Part shown: positions 13,520 to 25,600 of the stretch, piece after piece | Numbering within the stretch: position 1 is the first letter of the stretch | How the letters are laid out: every line of letters starts with the position of its first letter | DNA from: Lingula anatina | Taxonomy: Eukaryota > Brachiopoda > Lingulata > Lingulida > Lingulidae | NCBI RefSeq assembly: GCF_001039355.2 | Contig: NW_019773514.1 | Coordinates: 403,068 to 467,067 of the forward strand | Length of the DNA: 64,000 nt | Direction: 5' to 3' | Translations under genes and position numbers: made by a program | Notes under the pieces: generated by a model | What the model was told of the DNA's origin: nothing | Database searches by the model: none | The model's input: the letters and a program-made list of their open reading frames with translations, nothing else

Positions 13520-15658
13520 TTAATACAAATCTGTGCCTGCGTACTCGGTGTTACTTTTGGCTTTATAGCGTTTGAGAGACCACAGTCCATACGTAGTGCA
13601 CGTTGGGTCTGTGATCCACTTGTCCCCGTGTGACTTGTCCCCGACGAAAACCTTCGAAATATCAGCGTCGTAGCTCGGTTCCATGAAGAACGGCATCGAA
13701 ATTCTCTGAACCCCAAGGTCAAGGACGCGGTGACGCGTGGCTTTCAATCTCCCGCCAGTCATGCGCGACAAGCACTCGCCAATGTTCATGATGAGGCTAT
13801 TCGGGCGGCAGTCTACGGTCAGCCATTCAGTCATGGCGATGTTTTCGTCGTCCTTCTGTATCTGCAGTCCCGGGAAATTAAACGCCGCCACCAGTGTAAG
13901 AAGGTCGCTGTCGGTGTGTTCATCACAGTGTAGCTTTTTCCCGTCAGACCCCACGGCGGCTTCCGGATGAGGACCTGTTCGCACCGGATACCGTAGCATG
14001 CGCATCGTGGACAGTGGTTTCTCAATCAAACAATCAAAGGCCGTTTCCTCCAGTCCTAAACCAAGGGCAATCATGTGGAGTATATCTTTACAAACTGCCG
14101 CCATTTTCTTCTGGTAGTTCTGAAGGTATTCCCGGAAAAAGTTTGGGCGGTCAGGGTCTTCTTCCGGCCACGTGACATGCTCGTAGAGGAGCGTGCGCGT
14201 CATGACGGGGTCGTCTAACGGAAGTTCGGCGCCGAACTCAAAACCCTCCTTATACGAGTTCCCGACTGGGTTCGCGGCGAAGAATCCGCGATAAACATTT
14301 TTACAGTTTGGATCGGGATTGTAGTTTTTGGTTCCAACCTAAAACAGAAGATAAACTTTAGCAGAAAAATTAATGGGTCTAGATATTAAAATTAGGCAAA
14401 ACTTGGTGGATGAGTTACAGGTAAGTAAAACCCAAGCAATTTTTGTGACGGCTGATATGTTTATTATCAACGGTATATTTTGTTATCAAATGATTGTTCT
14501 GTTTGGATGTTGGTTGTTACCTTTTATGTCAACCTGGGATAGAAGGTATGAACTGACAGGTGTAATGCCTAAAATGGCTGCTAGGTTATTCTCTTTTCAC
14601 CTATCATCTCTGCCGCACCCTCACCCCCCCCCCCCCCCCCCCCCCAACACGTGCTCTATTCTCACAGTTGCAGGCAGTATTTTTAGTCACACTAAAACGC
14701 TATTATCGTTGAATGGCACGGTGGCCTTGACGGTAGTAGGTTTATTTTGACAGATCTGACACCAGTGATAAAAATGTCAGAAAAGCAAACAATAGTTTTA
14801 TTTGTCGACACGGCATATTGTACAAATTGCCATTGGCTAGATTTCACTTTTTTGTGACAGGGTTAACTTTGCAGTTACGTACTGGTACTTCACCACCCAT
14901 CTACATGTAGATATCTACCAACCTTGTACACCCCCCCACCCCACCCCACCCACTTATATCAGTCTAATAACAAATCAGCAATAAGCCACTGGTATCAACC
15001 ACTTAAAAATGCTGCTGTAAAACACGGCCGTTCTAATGATTATTCACGAGGAAATAAATTCATTTTATCTGAAAACACTCTTATTACTATTGGTTTTCAT
15101 TGCAATTCTTTATCGTTCCTATCGCTGCTAGATTTCTCACTTTTGACCCTTATCAACCATGTAAACCTCTCTCAGAACGTACAGGCCTAATAAGTGACGG
15201 TTGCTACAGCCTAGTGTGGATAGTACTGGTCGCTTCTTTTTCTCAGGTTTCAAAGCCACCCTCCGCTCCTCTACATCCAACACCCCAAAGGTTAAGGGCC
15301 ACAGGCCTTGCAGAATTCAAATCAAGATACCTGTATTCTAAGTCGATCTGAGCCAAAACAAGTGCCTTTTGTTTCACGGATCATGGGCCTGAATGTTAAA
15401 GTATGTCGGTCACATTCTTGTTAGTTAACGTGCAAGTAGGCCTATCCTACGTACCTTCCTTTTCCAAGCGTCCGGTTTAGAGAAGAACCACTCGGCCCTC
15501 TTCAGCAACTCCCACGGTTCAAAACAGTCCACGTTGTCAATGTAGGCGAAACCTCCATGCTCTAGCGCATCCACTAGCTCTTTAGCCACCGCCAGGCGGT
15601 CAGTTTTAGCCTTACTGTAGTCTATGATCGGCAAGCACGGCTTGGACGTGGAACCCAT
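13520..15658 (-). CDS. IPNS-like Fe(II)/2-oxoglutarate-dependent dioxygenase, gene B
   Basis: There are two exons: 15455-15658 (68 codons) and 13520-14338 (272 codons plus stop), giving 340 residues. The intron position and phase match gene A. The product has the complete facial triad (HTD at H209/D211, H271 in ATRHRV) and the RxS motif (RIS at 280-282), and it keeps the family-typical MTGGRLKATRHRV and FFMEPSYDADIS. Exon 1 differs from gene A at only about four of 204 bases, while exon 2 is clearly more diverged in its 5' half, a pattern that suggests gene conversion. The substrate is unknown. Transcription would run from about 15.7 kb, and no separate regulatory site is evident. Confidence 0.94.
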
Positions 15659-17152
15659 TCTATACCAGCGTTATGGCTATATTATTTGGGTATTGATTGA
15701 ACAGACACACACAGTGACGCTGTGTTCAGAGGAGTGCTCAAAATGCAAGGTAAACTGTCGATCACGACAGACTCCGCCTACCTTGTGACGTCACCTAGTT
15801 CTCGACAAGCCAAGGCAAACGGTGGGTCGCGTTCAGTTGCTTTCCTGACTTTTTTTTATTTATTTTATTTTTTTGTTTTTTTTTTTTTTGGGGGGGGGGG
15901 GCAGGGGGGAGGGTAGGAGGGATATACTATCCATCTTCCGTCATTACAACTTATTTTGGCCCGCTCTCATCCTTGTGATACACTGTAGGTGGACCAAAAC
16001 TCTTCTCCAACCGGTCGTAAGCACGGTGTAGTTGGGGTTGTAGCTAGTGGTTTTGCTGTGTAGCATGACGGCTGTTTTCTGTGGTAATTTAACATTCACT
16101 GTAACATTACTGTTACACCGCCCCCTTTTACAAGACACCGAGCTCGTTGTTTGTCCAGAAAAATTAGCTATACATGATTATCAGTGACGAAAGTGGCTTT
16201 CATTGAGCTTTTTAATTATTTCTTGGAGTAAAGAACTCAGTAAAGAGAGGGTCGGTAAGTACCGGAAAATTTTTAGGGCCCCCAGGAAAATAGGTCAATA
16301 ATATTTATCTATTCGTTTTTTTATTTATTTGCGCTTAAAGTCTGTTTGTTCATAATTTGTTTACTATACATGCAATACTTTATAATTCCTGCAATATGAA
16401 TGTACTCGATATCACAAGAAGTGTATATATCACGTCGGGCGATTAATATCACGTTAATAACTAAAAGTGATGGGACGCAAACCACCTGTAAAACTCTTTG
16501 ACAGCAGTCCGCACTAGATTCTGACTCGAGACAGAATATATCATAAATCCCCATAGCACGCTCAACAGGCTTATTCAGTAATAAGGGGGGGGGGGGGGGG
16601 GTCAAGGGCAGATAAGGGCAAAAAAAGGCTGCCTCAATATGCTGCTCCACCGTTTTGTTTGCAGAATATTCTCTATCCTGAAAACCTAAATGGATTCCCA
16701 CTGGAGCGCCTTCTTACTGCTCCACCAGTTTTTCTTTTTAAACGTTTGAAATTTTCACCTGTGGCGCAGGTCGTAGATATCACCTTCTTCTAACACGTTG
16801 CAAAGCTAAGCCATAACTGGTATTATCATTCCAGGAGAGCTTGTTTCTTAAATTATGGCGTCTACTATTTGTGATCATGGCAGTTTTGCCTTAAAATTGG
16901 CGAACTAATAAAGAACTACTCTGTTGACCATAACATTGTTTATTTTCTTTTGTTTTCACTTCAACATGAAAATTAATCAGAAATGTAATTGATTGTTCTA
17001 TAAAAAAAGAAAGAAATTAAAATAAAAATCGGTTATCTGCAAAGAAAAAAAAAACTAGAAAAAAATTGAGTGAGTCTTCCAATCGGCATCTGCATCTACA
17101 TTTTTATGTTATGATGATTAAAAAATAATAGTATTTTCAATTCTGCTTTAAC
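15659..17152. other. Intergenic between dioxygenase genes B and C
   Basis: I see no supported gene here. The region carries a T-rich tract followed by a G homopolymer (about 15,850-15,915) and another long G-run near 16,587. Short open frames lack splice or family support. Confidence 0.6.
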
Positions 17153-18643
17153 TTAGTAAAAATCTGCGTCTTTATATTCTGCATTTTTCTTGGTATTCTT
17201 CATTCGGTTGATCAGCCAAGGACCATATGTTGTGTTCGTCGCGTCAGTTAAATGTGAACCATCTTTCAATTTTGGCTCAATCAGAGCACGGGAAATATCA
17301 GCATGGTAGTTGGGCTCCAGAAAAAAGGCAACTGACATGCGCTCTACGCCAAGGTCGAGGACGCGATGACGCGTGGCTTTCAATCTCCCGCCAGTCATCT
17401 GCTGAAGGACGTCTCCTATATTCATGACGAGCCCGTTCGGACGTGGAGTGACATTTACCCAGTGGCCTTGCTCGTTCTGAATCTGCAGGCCCGCGTAGTT
17501 AAATGTAGCCAGTAAGGTCAGAAAAACTGAATCAGAATGTTCGTTGCAGTGGAGCGGGTGACCGTCGCAACCGTGAGCGACCTCTGGCGGCGTGTCGTAA
17601 CGTCTTGGATAACGAATAAGCCTCAGGGTTGACAACGGTTTCTCGCTGAATATCCTTGTAAAAGAGTTTTCTTCAATTTCCAGACCAATTGCAATCAACT
17701 GCATGATGTCAATGCCGATCTCAGTCATGTTCTTGTAGTAGTCTGTCATATATTGACGAAACGAAGGTGAGGTGGCATCCTCCACCGGCCATAGATTTGG
17801 CTCATACAAAACGGTCATCTTCGAATCTGGGTCGTCCCCAGGTAGATCTATGCCGATCTCGAAGCCTTCCTTGTAGGAACTGGCTTTGGGATCAACAGGA
17901 AAATAGCCGCGGTAAAGATTTTTGACTTCGGGGTTCGGGTTCCAAACTTTAGTAGCCACCTGAGGTTAAAAGCAGAAAAGTAATAATTATTCAAATGCGC
18001 ACTTCTCAACATGAATCACTTGTATGCTAATGGCACATAATTTAGTTTAATTGCACGTAATGTAAAACAAATTTGACTTAATTCGAGGTCTCTGGAAAAA
18101 TACGCAGAATCACAGAGAACGAAAAGTTAACGTTGTGGGGTCAAGTCTTTAAACAGAGCTCTCCTGCTTTAAGAGGGTTGGCTCCCAAGACGGAATTATG
18201 TTGAGTAAATTGATAATTCTGGAATTTTGTCACTTCAACACACAGTGCATGCTCTTTCTTCGTCCCAAATATGCGAATTAAATATAGCACAGGTGCTGGG
18301 TTTACCTTTGCCCCAATTTTATTGTGCATCAAATGGCTCACTAAACCGGGGCCATAACTGTAAGGTCAACACAAACACAGCCGTAAGAGAGAGAGAGAGA
18401 TTTGAAAGAGAGAAGAAGAAAACAACACACCTGTTTCTTCCACTGCTCAGGTTGCGTCAGAAACCAAGATGCCATTCGAAGCAACTCGGTGGAGTTAAAC
18501 CCGGGCACGTTGTCTAAGTACACGAAGCCGACATGTTCCATAGCGTGGACAAGCTTGGCGGCAAGGCCCTCGCGGTCACTGTGAATCTTGGACAGATCGA
18601 TGACCGGCAAAGAGTCCAAACCTACTCCTTTCGGTGTCGTCAT
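17153..18643 (-). CDS. IPNS-like Fe(II)/2-oxoglutarate-dependent dioxygenase, gene C
   Basis: There are two exons: 18431-18643 (71 codons, MTTPKGVGLDSLPVIDLS at the start) and 17153-17959 (268 codons plus stop), giving 339 residues. It is the most divergent of the three tandem copies but has the same gene structure. It keeps HSD as the HxD ligand pair (HCNEHSDS), the distal His in KATRHRVLDLGVERMS, and RMS as the RxS 2-oxoglutarate motif, followed by FFLEPNYHADIS. Exon 2 starts at GTG after a good acceptor, so the true start is the exon 1 ATG at 18643. Function is inferred only as a non-haem iron oxygenase; the substrate is not predictable from sequence alone. Confidence 0.93.
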
Positions 18644-20518
18644 GTCGGTTGATATTCACTTGTTGACAACAAGCACTGCACTCAAAAATATTTTTGGTTA
18701 TATAGATAACTTTGGAAGTTGGTTGCGAGTTGTGCTGATGCCTTTGATGCTTTGTCCACTTTATCAGGCGTAGGACCAAAATGGGTCGACGCACTTATTA
18801 TGTACAGACGTATACTGGTAGTGAGTAGGCATATGTCATCCTATGTAGGGCCTGCTGGTCGCCGCAGTAAAGTCCGTCAATCTATCGTGACCTCATTAAA
18901 GGACATATAGTAAAATGACTTGTGTTCAAAGGCGATAAACGATGCTTGGGTGGTAAGATGGAATATATAAAATATGTATGTGTTGCAATGAATTTATTGT
19001 GAAATTATGAATCTCGTACATGTATGAACGGTTGATATTCTTTTTATTTACTGCGTCATAAACTGATTGAAAAGCAGGGAAAACTTGTGAATTGTCCAAG
19101 TTGGTTCGAAATCATATGTAAGCTACTTTAGAAAATCACCCTGTCCTCTCTTTTTCAACATAACATTATATTTTGGTCTTTTTAAATTTTATTTTGGGGG
19201 AATTGTCAAACTTATTGAACTCTCATAACCCTCACGAATCGCATAGACGTTTTTTTACATAATGGAAAGAGAATTGTTGATATCTCTTTTTCTCATTAGG
19301 TCTGAAACCCTAAATTTTGTCTCTTTCACATCATGCATATAGTAAGGCGGAAAAAAAGGAAAAAATGCCAATATTTCTAATTGCTTTTTAAAAGAATAAA
19401 CGTATATTTGTGTTTATCTTTATATAAAATTGAACAGTTCTCAAACGCCGCAAAACAACTCGCCATCATGATAAACTGGGTATTTTCGAATTTGTGCTTT
19501 CATTGAAGGTTTCAGTGTATTTTTGAATGAATGTTATTTCGTAAAAAATATCTCAACCCTATCATTGTTGATTATTCAACAAAACTATGATCCTCCCCCG
19601 AACCGACGTGCAATTTTTAAAAATAAAACTAACTGCACTACTTCTTGTCGCGGAGGTAACCCCAAAATCCCACCACCTTACAGATACAAGTAACGCCATT
19701 TCGAGCTGGAATAAGACGCAATGTTATTGTTTAGTCTATTTTATATGTTAGTATAACAACAAAAATTAGGACGCAATGTCTATAGACCTATAGCGAAGAC
19801 TGAAGCAGATGAAGACATGGGTCGTCAGTCCTCCCTTGAAAGGAAAAACATCTGCTCCTCATTGCAAAAGTGGCCTCCCGTTCCCCCAACACAAACGATG
19901 GGTGTATTTTGGGCAATGACCCAGGTCCCTGGTATCAGACATGTGGTGATAATCAAGGAAGTTACTGTGGTGCATAACCCTGAAGTCAGGCAACGTGAGG
20001 CGATGCCATGATGCAAATGCAATCAACTGACACGTGTATACATACAGTAACTAAGACCATCCTCTACTAGTCATAAAGTCATTTTTATCTGTCAATCTTT
20101 CTTTCATGATTATTCTAAATATATCCATCTATATAATTCCCCATCGGTACGATGACTTTAAGAGCATGATTACATTGAAATGATTGCACTTCAAAAGATG
20201 TTGATATCATTTCCGTAACTTTCTTTGAAACACCAATTGTTTTTTTTTTCATGATAGTAGGCCAGCTTCCAGTGTTCCAGTAGAAAAGACTTTTGATCGT
20301 TGTGATCTCGTACGTTAAAATTTCAATTAATCCAGTTTAAATATGTTAAGTACGACGCGAAATTACCACTTTAAAAGTATTAAACAACCCATACATCTGC
20401 GAAGTTACTAGGATTATTTCTGCTTTACCCCCTACGAGTCGGATATGGCCGTTTATTCCACAGGTGCGCCCGACTAAAAAACAGACGGGTGTTGAGACAA
20501 AACATACCTTTGAATGAT

Positions 20519-20560
<42 letters not shown>

Positions 20561-21157
20561 GTTTATTTTCAATATTTACAGATTAGTATTTTGTAGCTAC
20601 ATATAGCACACAACGCTTCATCAGTTTTCATACAGACAATATTTTAGCGCAAAGCATAAGAACTAATGGTAAGGTGTATTCCACGTGTATACATGTCATT
20701 CGTCACCATTATAAGTTCGATTGGCACTTCGTAACAAAACGTTGCCAGTAATTTTATATACATATTTAAGATCAAACTCTGCGTCCCAAACAGCTTTAGA
20801 ACTAAATAAACCATTTACAGTTGCTGATTAATATATAATAATATTAAAATGTACGGATCACACAAGATGATGCGTCTTTGGTCGACATTTATCACTCTCA
20901 CCTTTAATGAGAGTAACGGGAAAAAATCACGCCTTTTTTTGACAATAGTTTCATAGCAACAAAGACCTAGGAGATCGCTGTCGATTTGTTAGGTCTACGG
21001 GTGCTTTGGTTATTCTAAATTGCACCAGAAAACCTGAACTGATTTGTGTAGTCAATAAATATGTGAACGAGTAACCCAATGTCACTCATCTTCCATCTTG
21101 TGGCTCCCTCTTTTGAGGATTTTCTGTCGTCTGCATAAGGTCGTTTAGCAGCCCCAC
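18644..21157. other. Intergenic between dioxygenase gene C and the secreted-peptide gene
   Basis: I recognise no gene. It contains an (AAT)n microsatellite (20521-20558). TTTATT near 20,562, a minus-strand AATAAA, is a possible poly(A) signal for the secreted-peptide gene. Confidence 0.55.
20521..20558. repeat. (AAT)n microsatellite
   Basis: This is a run of about 12 AAT/ATA units. Confidence 0.93.
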
Positions 21158-22648
21158 CTAGCGGATGACACATCGCGTGGAATATCCGGTGAAGCACTGT
21201 CCGCAAGGTCTGCTGGTGTCTGCATGTTTCTTGATGGGGAACGGGTTAACTGTCATAAAGAAAATGCTAACACATTAACGATAACGAAGAAACACAGAGC
21301 TAGATACATCAAACAATTATGTTCAAATATATTTTAATATATTCTTAAAAAAATATCAAAAAATTTTTTATCCAAATTTGCACAATAAATCACACTGAAT
21401 TATGTTTTTGAAACTTTGAAGAAAGGAAGAAATATAAAAGTAAGGATTCCATGTTAGCTCTATAACTGACGCATCGAAACTTCAGTATTAATTTCAGTGC
21501 ATAATCATAATATATCAATGGTGGATAAGAGATTTTTCTACTGGTAGGGTGTGGTTTGGGGGGGGGGGGAGGGGCCTCACAACAACGGAATGGACCTGGT
21601 AGGAAATCAAATTCCTCCCTCATTTCACATAAGATGTCATATTTAAACTAAATAGGCCTAATTGTCTACGTGTTCATGACTATATTCAATTTCCTTCTTT
21701 TTTCCTGTGTGTACAGAATGTCAAATATCAAATCACCAAGGTAACACGACATTACCGATAAAGTGTGATAGTTGTTACTTACCGATTCCTATTTTGCCGT
21801 AGTATCTATAGACCGGATAGTAGACAGAATCATCGGAGCAGCAGCGTCCACCAAAGTCAAGACAGGAGTGAGCATCTTTCACCATAGGACGAGAGCGCCC
21901 GATGCAGCAGTTCACTGGAAGCATTATATATATGATTTAATACTCTGTTTTCCCGGAAAAATATTGTATTTATTTAGGTTTCACTTTGCCTGTATTAAAG
22001 CATAGTGTACTTTATCAGTTCTCAATTATTAGTCACGCGCACGTACCCAATGTCTGCCCTCTACATGTCATACTAAGATTGACTTCGTCTATTGTATTAT
22101 ATTTGCCGATCGAGTGCCTGCCTCACCTTTGTGTCTCTTGGCATACCATCTCTTCTTAGCGGGCTTAACACCTGCCTCCTTCATCGCGCCCGCCCCGTAC
22201 GCCGCAGTAAGCCACGAGTACGCTTCACGGGAAATAGACATACCTGGAAACGAGACGAAAAAAAGAATAAATTGAATAAACATCCAGAGACGATTCTCCC
22301 TTCAATTATATTTCAGAATGCATACATTTATATGCTCACAACCCTGTTATTACTTACGAGTCTGTTGGTCTGCTCGTTGGTTTATGATTTTTTGTTATAA
22401 TGTTAGCGAAAACGTTGTGCGACAGCCCGGAAATTTTCAGTTGGTCATTTCTGAATATGTGCTTACATGTACAAGCACGTGTGCGCATGTCTCCACATAC
22501 CTCTTAGTGTGTAGGGAATAATTCGTTTTTTCTCTTCCAGAGTGCGCTCATCTCCACGTTCGTCTAATTCATCCTCACAAAATGACAGGCAGAACAGAGA
22601 GGAGAGTATGGCGACCAGGAATACTGGCAACAGATGATTCAGGTCCAT
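21158..22648 (-). CDS. Secreted cysteine-rich prepropeptide, candidate divergent big defensin
   Basis: Four exons with consistent phases: 22501-22648, 22127-22243, 21783-21914, 21158-21249 (163 codons, 162 residues). Residues 1-24 form a hydrophobic signal peptide (MDLNHLLPVFLVAILSSL...). Residues 25-42 are a very acidic propeptide ending in KKR, a furin-like site. The next segment (IIPYTLRGMSISREAYSWL, then TAAYGAGAMKEAG) is a mostly hydrophobic module followed by a basic stretch (KPAKKRWYAKRHK). The C-terminal part has eight cysteines: C91-C92, C106 (AHSC), C113-C114 (GGRCC), C148-x2-C151, C159. Signal, acidic propeptide, hydrophobic N-domain and Cys domain on successive exons is the plan of big defensins, and the Gly/Ala-rich AYGAxA and HSC-x-GG-x-C patterns fit them. 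Known big defensins have six cysteines, so the extra CC is odd. Another kind of prohormone remains possible. The gene model is better supported than the family call. Confidence 0.7.
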
Positions 22649-25600
22649 GGTGAATCTGGAAGATGCGAAATTAATCGCGTTAATTAAGAGATGTTTGATA
22701 AAAATGATTTCGAAGAGGCTGTCAAGACCATCGTTTTTAAAATGCGAAGTAGTGCTTATTATAAAGCTACAAAAGAACAACGCATTTAAAAAGGGGCGAT
22801 ATTCAAGATTGAGTACAATAGGCCTAGTGTGTTGTTGGCTTACAAGTTCTTTCGCACTAACCCTCATTTTACATTTCAGAATGGTTGAAATATACTCCGG
22901 CAATTCCTCTTCTATCTCGTTATATATAACAGCTTTATTCATGAAACACAAATCTAATAAATTGGACAAAGTTGGATAGGGAGAATAATCTTAAACACAG
23001 CCCTGTCGATCGGTGCAATATTTATCTTTAGATTTACTCGGAAATCAACATCTACAGCCTATTTTTATATCGGCCCTAAGTCAAAGGGTGTTCTGAATTC
23101 TCTGCCGACATACAAGCCCAATTAGCGGGAGCTCCCCTGCAAACTCTCGCGCTCCACGCCTTCTGAATGGCGCACAAATTGAATCCTCGCCACCACGCGC
23201 TGCCGTGGTCATTACTTCAAGATTCAATTTGCGTTTTAATGTAGTCAGCGGGGCAGTTTATTGCCAGCAACTGTCCAGCTGTTTGGGGTTTGCACAAAAT
23301 AGTCAAGGCATGTCTATTTATAGTTTAAGGTATAAGGGGACCGGTGGACGGTGGGGGTAAAAGGCCGGTTTCTTTTTCGTTTGCGTGTAGATATGCTTTC
23401 CATTTTTGCCCTTCTCCCGTTTGATTGATTTTAATCCTAGATCCAACAGTGAGCTTTGGCGAACGCATGTTTCAAACGTCCGAGCGTCTTGCATTTTCCT
23501 ACCAAATTGTAACACGAAAAATCTGTGGCATGTTCTTACATTTTTTTAACAATACTATAACTTGTGATAAGGAATATTTGGGCAATACTGCTGTTCTGTC
23601 TGTCACTTGAAATGATATGACACTTTGAAAACCATAACCGTCTGGGAAAATTTTGTTAAACTGAAGAGAGCGGCTGTCTGGGAGGTTACTTTAAAAGAGT
23701 ACATTACCCTTAAGAAACCCCAACGGCCTCCAAAACTGAATACGAACCACGTTGCTTTGATCCGTTTATAGAAAAATAGCCGCGAGAAATTAGTACTTTA
23801 AAAGAACAGACGTATGTCTAAGAGTTCTATGATGGACGTGCACTGTTGCCAGGCCCCGATACATTTTACACATTTCCTTTACAAAAGCCCTTAAACGCAA
23901 AACACAAAATACATTCTTTGCGTGCAGGGGTATCAAAACAACCAACGCCCGTTATTTTGAATGTTAACTGTTACAGCGCGTTAAACGATGTATTTGACTT
24001 TTTGGATGTTTTCATTAAAGACTATGAAAGTTTATGTCTGTGATAACAATAGATGCAATAATTGACACGAAGTGCCAACATGCATATAGGCCAATGCAAA
24101 TAAAAGTTCCAGTTGGTTAAATGTAAAAAAATACACCGTTCACGTGAAATGCCAAATTTCCATAAAGTACTAGCGCACGGTCGCATTTTTAACAGACGTT
24201 TGCTAGTAAAATGTCTTGATTGGTCAAATCCATCTCACCTGTGGCAATTGGTAGTCTGTCGCCCGAGGAGGCTACAATAATACTACTCCCGCCAATACAG
24301 TCTGATCTGATTTAGCTACTGTAAAGTTTTTAAGGTCTGTTAAATACCAACTGCAAGGGGTTTATATGCAGGCTTGATATAACTACACATTGGAACTTGT
24401 CGCTTGCTTTTGATTATTGTTTCACAAACGTTTCCTGCGATATTATTATTCAAGATTTGCCACATAATTAAGACTAGATCTAGAATAGAATAGAAATCAA
24501 CAAATTTTAATAAATATTGTGTGCTTTAAAGGAAAATAATTATGTAGATTTTCAATATACAGAACGAAATAATCTTATTGTTCTTTACCCGCTTATTAAA
24601 CAAAAATACACACATTATATTCACCATAAGCCAAATGCCAGCATATATCCCGCAGCAAACTGTAAATCTCTGAAACGGAATTGTTTTTATCCTCGGGGAA
24701 ACGGTTTAAAAAAACGCTGTTTGGGGATCTAGAAACAGAACTTAGATGCTCAGCCATCGGAAGACCGCTAGGCGGTAATTAGGGACTGTTTTTATAGGTA
24801 CTCTGGGCACAGAAGGTTTTGTATGATCTACCGTCTTAGTTTCATGTCCCGTTGCTTCAGTAACAACCATCCCGCAAATGCGATACACGATCTTCTTAGT
24901 GTAAGAGCGAAAGGATACAATTAATTAAGTAGAGGTTTTAGGTACTGCTGTGAAAATGGAACGAGAAAAGTATCAAATCGTCTGTACGTTGGTACTAATT
25001 AAAATCGAAATATTCTCAATTTTCACGCAAACACTGACCATGAAATACGTTGTGTCTCCATAGCCTTTGGTGTGAAGGATAAATGCACATGCTAACATGT
25101 GCTTTTAACATCAGCTAAACCCTGTAAACGCAAAATAGCTTTAAACATAAGAAACATACGCCTGAGCACAGGGAACACAAACAGGTAGCTGGTGCAGTGT
25201 AACTTCAAATCAATTTTCTTAAGGTTGCCAAATTGTGTTTTCTCCGGGGGAAGGGGGAAGCTCATCAAGTGCGTTATAGCATAGTGACATATGAAGTCCC
25301 AATTAATTACAGCCGCCAAAAGTGAACTTCCAACCTGACAAAAAATACAAAAGAACGACTAGGCACACCATACAGACTGACTTGAAACGAATCGTGCTGC
25401 CCCCTAGGGAGCCGAGATGTACCAGACCTATGTCGCCCCCTGGAGATCGGTATGTGGATTTTCTAATTGTCTTATTCAACAGTTCTGCGGTATAGACAGA
25501 AGAAAAAACATTGGCTTAGTGCTGTCTGCTATGTATATGACATAACAGGCCTCTTCATTACTAATGTGAACCATCCTGTTCCCGCAAATATTGAATTACA

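Noticed and set aside
21015-21206. Alternative last exon for the secreted-peptide gene using the frame LRTVLHRIFHAMC
   Set aside because: Its acceptor is poor. The acceptor at 21250 has a good pyrimidine tract, fits the phase and gives a Cys-containing end with a stop at 21158.
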